Part shown: positions 59,051 through 64,000 of the stretch, in pieces
How the letters are laid out: each line of letters opens with the position of its first letter
Numbering within the stretch: position 1 is the stretch's first letter
NCBI GenBank assembly: GCA_013400975.1
Contig: WBMZ01011878.1
Location: 248,001-312,000 of the forward strand
DNA from: Atrichornis clamosus
Lineage: Eukaryota > Chordata > Aves > Passeriformes > Menuridae
Direction: 5' to 3'
DNA length: 64,000 nt
Translations under genes and position numbers: made by a program
The notes under the pieces: model-generated
The model's input: only the letters and a program-made list of their open reading frames with translations
Told to the model about the DNA's origin: nothing
Databases searched by the model: none

Positions 59051-62000
59051 AGCACACAGCAACTAGTAAAATCTGACTAAACCCCACAGAAATGCTAAAA
59101 GAAATGTAAAATCACAATTACATCCTTTTATCGTATTTAAATACAGCGAAGTGTGCCACACAACAGGATCAAATTCCAGTAGTCAAAACACCTGAGATAA
59201 TTCAGGGTACTGCCTTGCCTTCAAATGCTATGAAGAGCCTGTTTCCAGCAACTTCCACCACAGCTGATTCCTTTCTCTTTGCCACCTGGAGAATTGCTAT
59301 GAACTGAATATATTCAAAATTCATTTCAAATATTGAAATTTCAATTCAAAATATATTTCAAAATTGCTTTTATAGCAACTTACTATAAATAATGTTAGTA
59401 AAAGTTAATGCACTGTGTGGAATCGTTCAAATCAACTGTCGTTCTCTAACTTCATTTGTCCAATAAATACCAGGCCATCCTTGATCCATCACTTTCTAGC
59501 CACTCACACTCATGCCTGAACTGGCATGCATCCTTCATTTATTGTTCCAAGGGCTGAACCTGGCTACAATCTCCCTAGCAATTCCCAGGGCTGGAAAGCA
59601 GACTAACTTCCTCCAAGAACACTGATTATGCAGCTAAGTGGTCCTACATGCTTGGTGCAGTTTTGAGATTCATTCTAATTTTTATCATTTTAAGCTGACA
59701 AAAATGTTTCATTTCAGAAATACAAGGAAATCTCAAATATTTTGGGGAAAAAAGGGACTACAGTAGGTGGCAGTGGGGAAAGGAACAGTGTGGGATAATG
59801 AGGAGTTAAAAAGGATGAAGTTGAATAACTGAAAGGAAAATTATATGAAGCTTCTGCTCTTCCTATAATTGTTTTTTTTTTTTTACAAAAGACCAATTCC
59901 AAATTCCAATATGAGCACAAAATACAAAAGTTAGCACAGATAACCAAAGGAGTACATTTAGCACTGACAAATTAACTTTCTCCCATCCAAAGGAAAAGGG
60001 GACACATACCACAGTGGATGTTTACTGAACGAAGAAGATTCAGTAAGTGGGATAGGGCTCTTATTTTATATTATGATTCCCAATATTTATGCTGTCTTTT
60101 AAACTCTAATAATGATATCAGCACAACCTGTGAATTCCTACAGCATCATTACATTCCAAACATGTGTCTTCAGCTCTGTCCTCACCCCATGCCCCTAAAA
60201 ACCAGTCAGATCAAAACCACAGGCAAGAACGGACCTTCTGGTACCTCACTTAATGAATGCAGGACTTATCTAAAGGTCTGTCAAGTTCCACCCAAAACAC
60301 AAATTGTCACAGAGAGAGATTTAAAAACATTACCAGCTCTGAACGGTTGACAAGGTTAAAACACCCTGACAATTAATCACCACCAGTCTGATATTATTTT
60401 TTAAAAAACAAACCCACAATAAATGGCATCAGGCTATATTTGCATTAGCTATTTGGCACAACTGGAGCAGATCAAAGCACAGCTGCTGCTCAGATCTTTA
60501 CACCTATATTACATGAAGGAGTTGGTTTTGTTTCGGGTTTTTTTTTGCAGGCCATATTTACTTAAACTTTCTGAACCAGACCCTACCACAGGAGGTTCAA
60601 AGTCACCAAAAAATGATCCAATAACTGATCAAACTTCTACGGTCCTATTGAGGATTAGGGTACATTTGGTGCACACAATGGGTGGCATGATTTAGTTTCT
60701 TTTGGAAGAAGCGTGGTTAGCACATACCAAAACCACCCTGGAAAACAACAAAATGGGCACAAATAAACAGGAACAATGAGGTGATTTAAGACTAACCTCT
60801 CCTACAAATAAAACCATAACATAAATAGCCTTACAGTCTTTGAAATGTCACGCATTTCTCTCTATCCACAACTATTATCAATTCCTGACAAATCTCTTTT
60901 CCTGTCTCAAAACACATGAAGATGTTCTTGGAGTGTGTGTGTGGTCTTATCCCAGGTGCATAGAGAAAGCCTTTCTTCCACCAATTTCAGAAAAACACTA
61001 TCATCTTAGAAAATATTAGAAAACAGAACTATATAAAGTAATCATCCTTTCTTGTTTTGTCTTCCACCATTAAGAGGTTTAATTAAGAAGCCTCCTCTTA
61101 CTGGAAGTTTTCCTGAAACTACTGTCTGATACATAAATTTAATACAAGAACTCAGAACTAAAAGTATCTGCCTACCTGTTAAGCACCACTACACCATTAT
61201 TTGTTTGAATTATGGCTTGGAAATGGAAATATTGTTTTGGCAATACAATTCTGAGTTCAGAGACATAGTAAGATCAAAAAATGCACTGGTTTTAATGAGA
61301 AATACAAGAAACAACACAGAAGCTAAACTGCTTCTTTTGGGGAAATTCAACAGCTTTGAATAAACTCATTAATAATTCCAAGGTGAAAGTGAAAAAAACC
61401 AACATTTTATAAATATGTGCAAGAAATTATTCCAGGTCATTAATAAGTATGGCAAACACTCAGGTAGAAGACTACATAAAAATAAGGTAGTACTAAATTC
61501 CTTCTGTGTTAACATATTGCCTGTTATACTGCCTCAGTTCTGGGAGTGCAGTGACCTTTGAGCTGTGGACATCACCATCAGTCTCAGCTTCAATTTGAAA
61601 CTAAGAAGAACATCAGAAAGAACAGCTATCATACATTGCACTGTATTTTTTTAAAACCTGTGGAAGTTTCTAAGGCTGTTTTGTTTTTTTCCTTCTCTTT
61701 TTCTTCACTGCTTTCTAACAGATTCTTTTTCAGTTTTTCCAAAATCCATTTCCTCAATGCCTGCAGAGACACCGGGTTTGATAACAGAAGACTGACAGTA
61801 CTTTACACTCAAATACAGCATACATCATTATCTAGTGCCTCTGCCCTTACCATCAGCTCAAGTGCAATTGCAATACAAGTGCAATTGCTGTCTCTTACCA
61901 TTTCCAAAGAAACATAAATATCCCAAAGACTTCAATGTAGACTTGATATGCAGCACTGTAGATGCATCTAAGCAGTCAAAGGCATGTTTTGCTACAATTC

Positions 62001-64000
62001 TTGCATTTGCTGAACAAACCTTTCTGTGCTATTCCTTATAAGATAAGCATCCATTATCACTATAGCAGAAAGCACTTGGGGTCTTGCAACATCTGTTACG
62101 AAGATTCCACCAAGGAATTTGCTAAAGATACCAGTTTGCTCTCATTGGGAAACCAGCATCGCATGGGACCAGCTCCAACTCATTCAAAGTAGCTACCCAT
62201 TAATATGCCATGGTGATTTGTAAGGCTCCAATTATTTCCATACACACTCCTAGAGATCTTCAAGGCTCCCTGTGGAAACCCATTATTTCCTGTTACGTAC
62301 TCAGTTATTTGAAGTACCAAGTACAGAATCCCAGTTTTACTTGTCTATTTCTAAACACCCATCTGTTCCAATCCTTTTCTTTTTTTTTTTTTTATTTTAT
62401 TGATGTTCATCAGCCCTGAAGAATGACTCACGATTGCCTTACAAAGCTTAGTAACTACTGTAGTGGAGAAGTGTCTTTAAATGCTGCACCCCTCAAAAAA
62501 ACCCATTTCAGTAAAACCTACAAGAAATCCAAAGTTGAAACAAGAGCACCACATTTCACAACACTACTGGGCCTCAAATGACACTCCTGTTTAAATACAG
62601 CAGGGCTTCGCTGATCTCCATCACCATGTGAGTTTTTATGCTAAAGTTTGAGGCCTGTTCCTAATCACTTCTACTTGCCAGAATGACCTGATTTCATGTG
62701 CACGCACTTGTACTCCTGGCCCAGAAAAGAAATCTCCATGGAGTCTCCCTTGCCCTTCAAACACCTCCTTTCAGAACAGAGGCTTGTGGCACTGATTTCT
62801 AGGATACACTCTTGACTGGCCTATTACTTGCTATGGACCAGGCAGGAAATTTAACTGTATTTATATTAAAAGCATGTAATGACAGCAGAGGAATAAGCCT
62901 ATCATTTACAAATCCATCAACACACAGTGACAAAAACCACAATTCATTTCCATCTTTTCTTTGCTTTTCTCCCTGTCTCATTATATATCATATGTGATCT
63001 CTCTCTCCAGTAGACTTCACTATCAAAGAATAATTAAATGGTAATCTGTGAGTATTCTTGTAACAAGTGTGGGTAGCTACTGCTGCAGCCCAAACCAACC
63101 ACTAAACACTGTACTCTAGGGAAAAAAACGAAGAAAATGCACCATTATTTTTACAGATACCAAGAGCACACCTTTTAGAATTTCACCATTTACAAATGCT
63201 ACTTCTATTTAAGTCTTAATTTAAAATGTTATCTAAGCATGTTACTTTTAATTCAGCTTCTTATTTAAAAGATTTGCCATGTTAGTCCATGTTGCAACTA
63301 GGTACGAGATTCTAGCTGTTTATTAACAAAATCATAGAATCATTTAGGTTAGAAAAGACCTTTAAGATAATCAAGTCCAACCGTTAACCCAGCACTGCCG
63401 AGTCCACCACTAAACCATGCCCCTAAATACCATAACTACACATCTTTTCAATAACTCCAGGGATTCTAACACAATGACAAAGCTACCTATCAGCAACCAA
63501 GCAATAAGCAAATATGAAAACGTAAGTTAGCAAAACTCACCTTCATGCCCACATATAAATCATCATTGCAACTACCTAACTCATTGCAACTAAACTCAAA
63601 AGGCTGGTTGATCTTAAACCAAGATTTTAGAATTCCAAAAGATAAACTTTGAGAGTCAAGGATGACAACAGATCCAAAAGGCAGAAATTATACCCATAAA
63701 GATCACATTTCTGTTTGAGAAATCTTCAATTTCAGTCCTCGGTAAAACAGAGAGAAGCCTCCCTTAGAAAAGATACAATCCCAATGAAAGAAAGATAACA
63801 ACTTGCATTTCTGTACCATCACCCACTCCATGAGTTTTCTATTGCTACTGCAACACAGCAATGGGAAACTATCAGTATCATCCTCTGTGTCCTTTATTTC
63901 CAAAAGGAGTAAGAGGTAGTCTATATTTTATAAACAAATCACATAAATCTTTGCCAAAGAAAGCACATTTTCAAACACTGCATTTGACTGATGGCTGTTT
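59051..64000 (-). other. DNA upstream of the PDE7A2 start, probably PDE7A1 intron 1
   Basis: No coding exon is seen. The PDE7A1 first exon would encode a second RRGAI repeat, which I did not find here. The stretch holds a T-rich tract near 62.38 kb, a 13-nt direct repeat near 61.87 kb and a CR1 fragment near 63.4 kb. Confidence 0.65.
63331..63462 (-). mobile_element. CR1 LINE fragment, minus orientation
   Basis: ATCATAGAATCATTTAGGTT, GAAAAGACCTTTAAGATAAT, CAAGTCCAACCGTTAACCC, GCCGAGTCCACCACTAAACC and CATCTTTTCAATAACTCCAG follow the reversed order of a common avian CR1 3' end. Confidence 0.92.

Overview
This is a piece of a vertebrate nuclear genome, almost certainly from a bird. The CR1 retroposon fragments have the 3' tails typical of avian CR1, interspersed repeats are sparse, and the two genes present, MTFR1 and PDE7A, lie tail to tail as they do in other amniotes. 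The MTFR1 protein carries the poly-proline tract for which it was first named in chicken (CHPPR, chondrocyte protein with a poly-proline region). The species cannot be fixed from this sequence alone.

Layout. From 1 to about 4.95 kb is non-coding DNA, probably an MTFR1 intron, with an intact tRNA-Val(AAC) sequence at 2173-2245. MTFR1 runs on the plus strand. Its last five coding exons (4957-12293) join without a frame break into 280 C-terminal codons plus a stop; the N-terminal coding exon is not visible and probably lies before the window. The MTFR1 3'UTR probably runs to about 13.94 kb. A short convergent intergenic segment follows, with a CA repeat and a G-run hairpin. PDE7A occupies the minus strand from its 3'UTR (about 15.56-17.47 kb) to the first exon of the PDE7A2 isoform (58810-58869). 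Thirteen coding exons splice in frame into a complete 458-residue cyclic nucleotide phosphodiesterase. Every exon boundary was checked by codon phase. The region from 58.87 to 64 kb lies upstream of the PDE7A2 start and probably belongs to the first intron of the longer PDE7A1 transcript, whose first exon is not in the window.

Most of the window is AT-rich intron with a handful of CR1 fragments, microsatellites and a few local GC-rich patches. MTFR1 acts at mitochondria, where it affects fission and redox state. PDE7A hydrolyses cAMP. They share a locus and not a pathway.

The observations most worth following up are: a non-canonical GC-AG intron in PDE7A that the reading frame requires; a pair of adjacent myogenic-type E-boxes about 100 bp upstream of the PDE7A2 start codon; an exact 235-bp duplication around a single N at 34744 and a similar imperfect one at 24280, both of which look like assembly artefacts; a tRNA-Val sequence with no nearby Pol III terminator and a CR1-tail-like word behind it; a candidate 41-nt exon at 1240-1280; and several strong small hairpins in introns. 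I found no sign of a new multi-gene system here.
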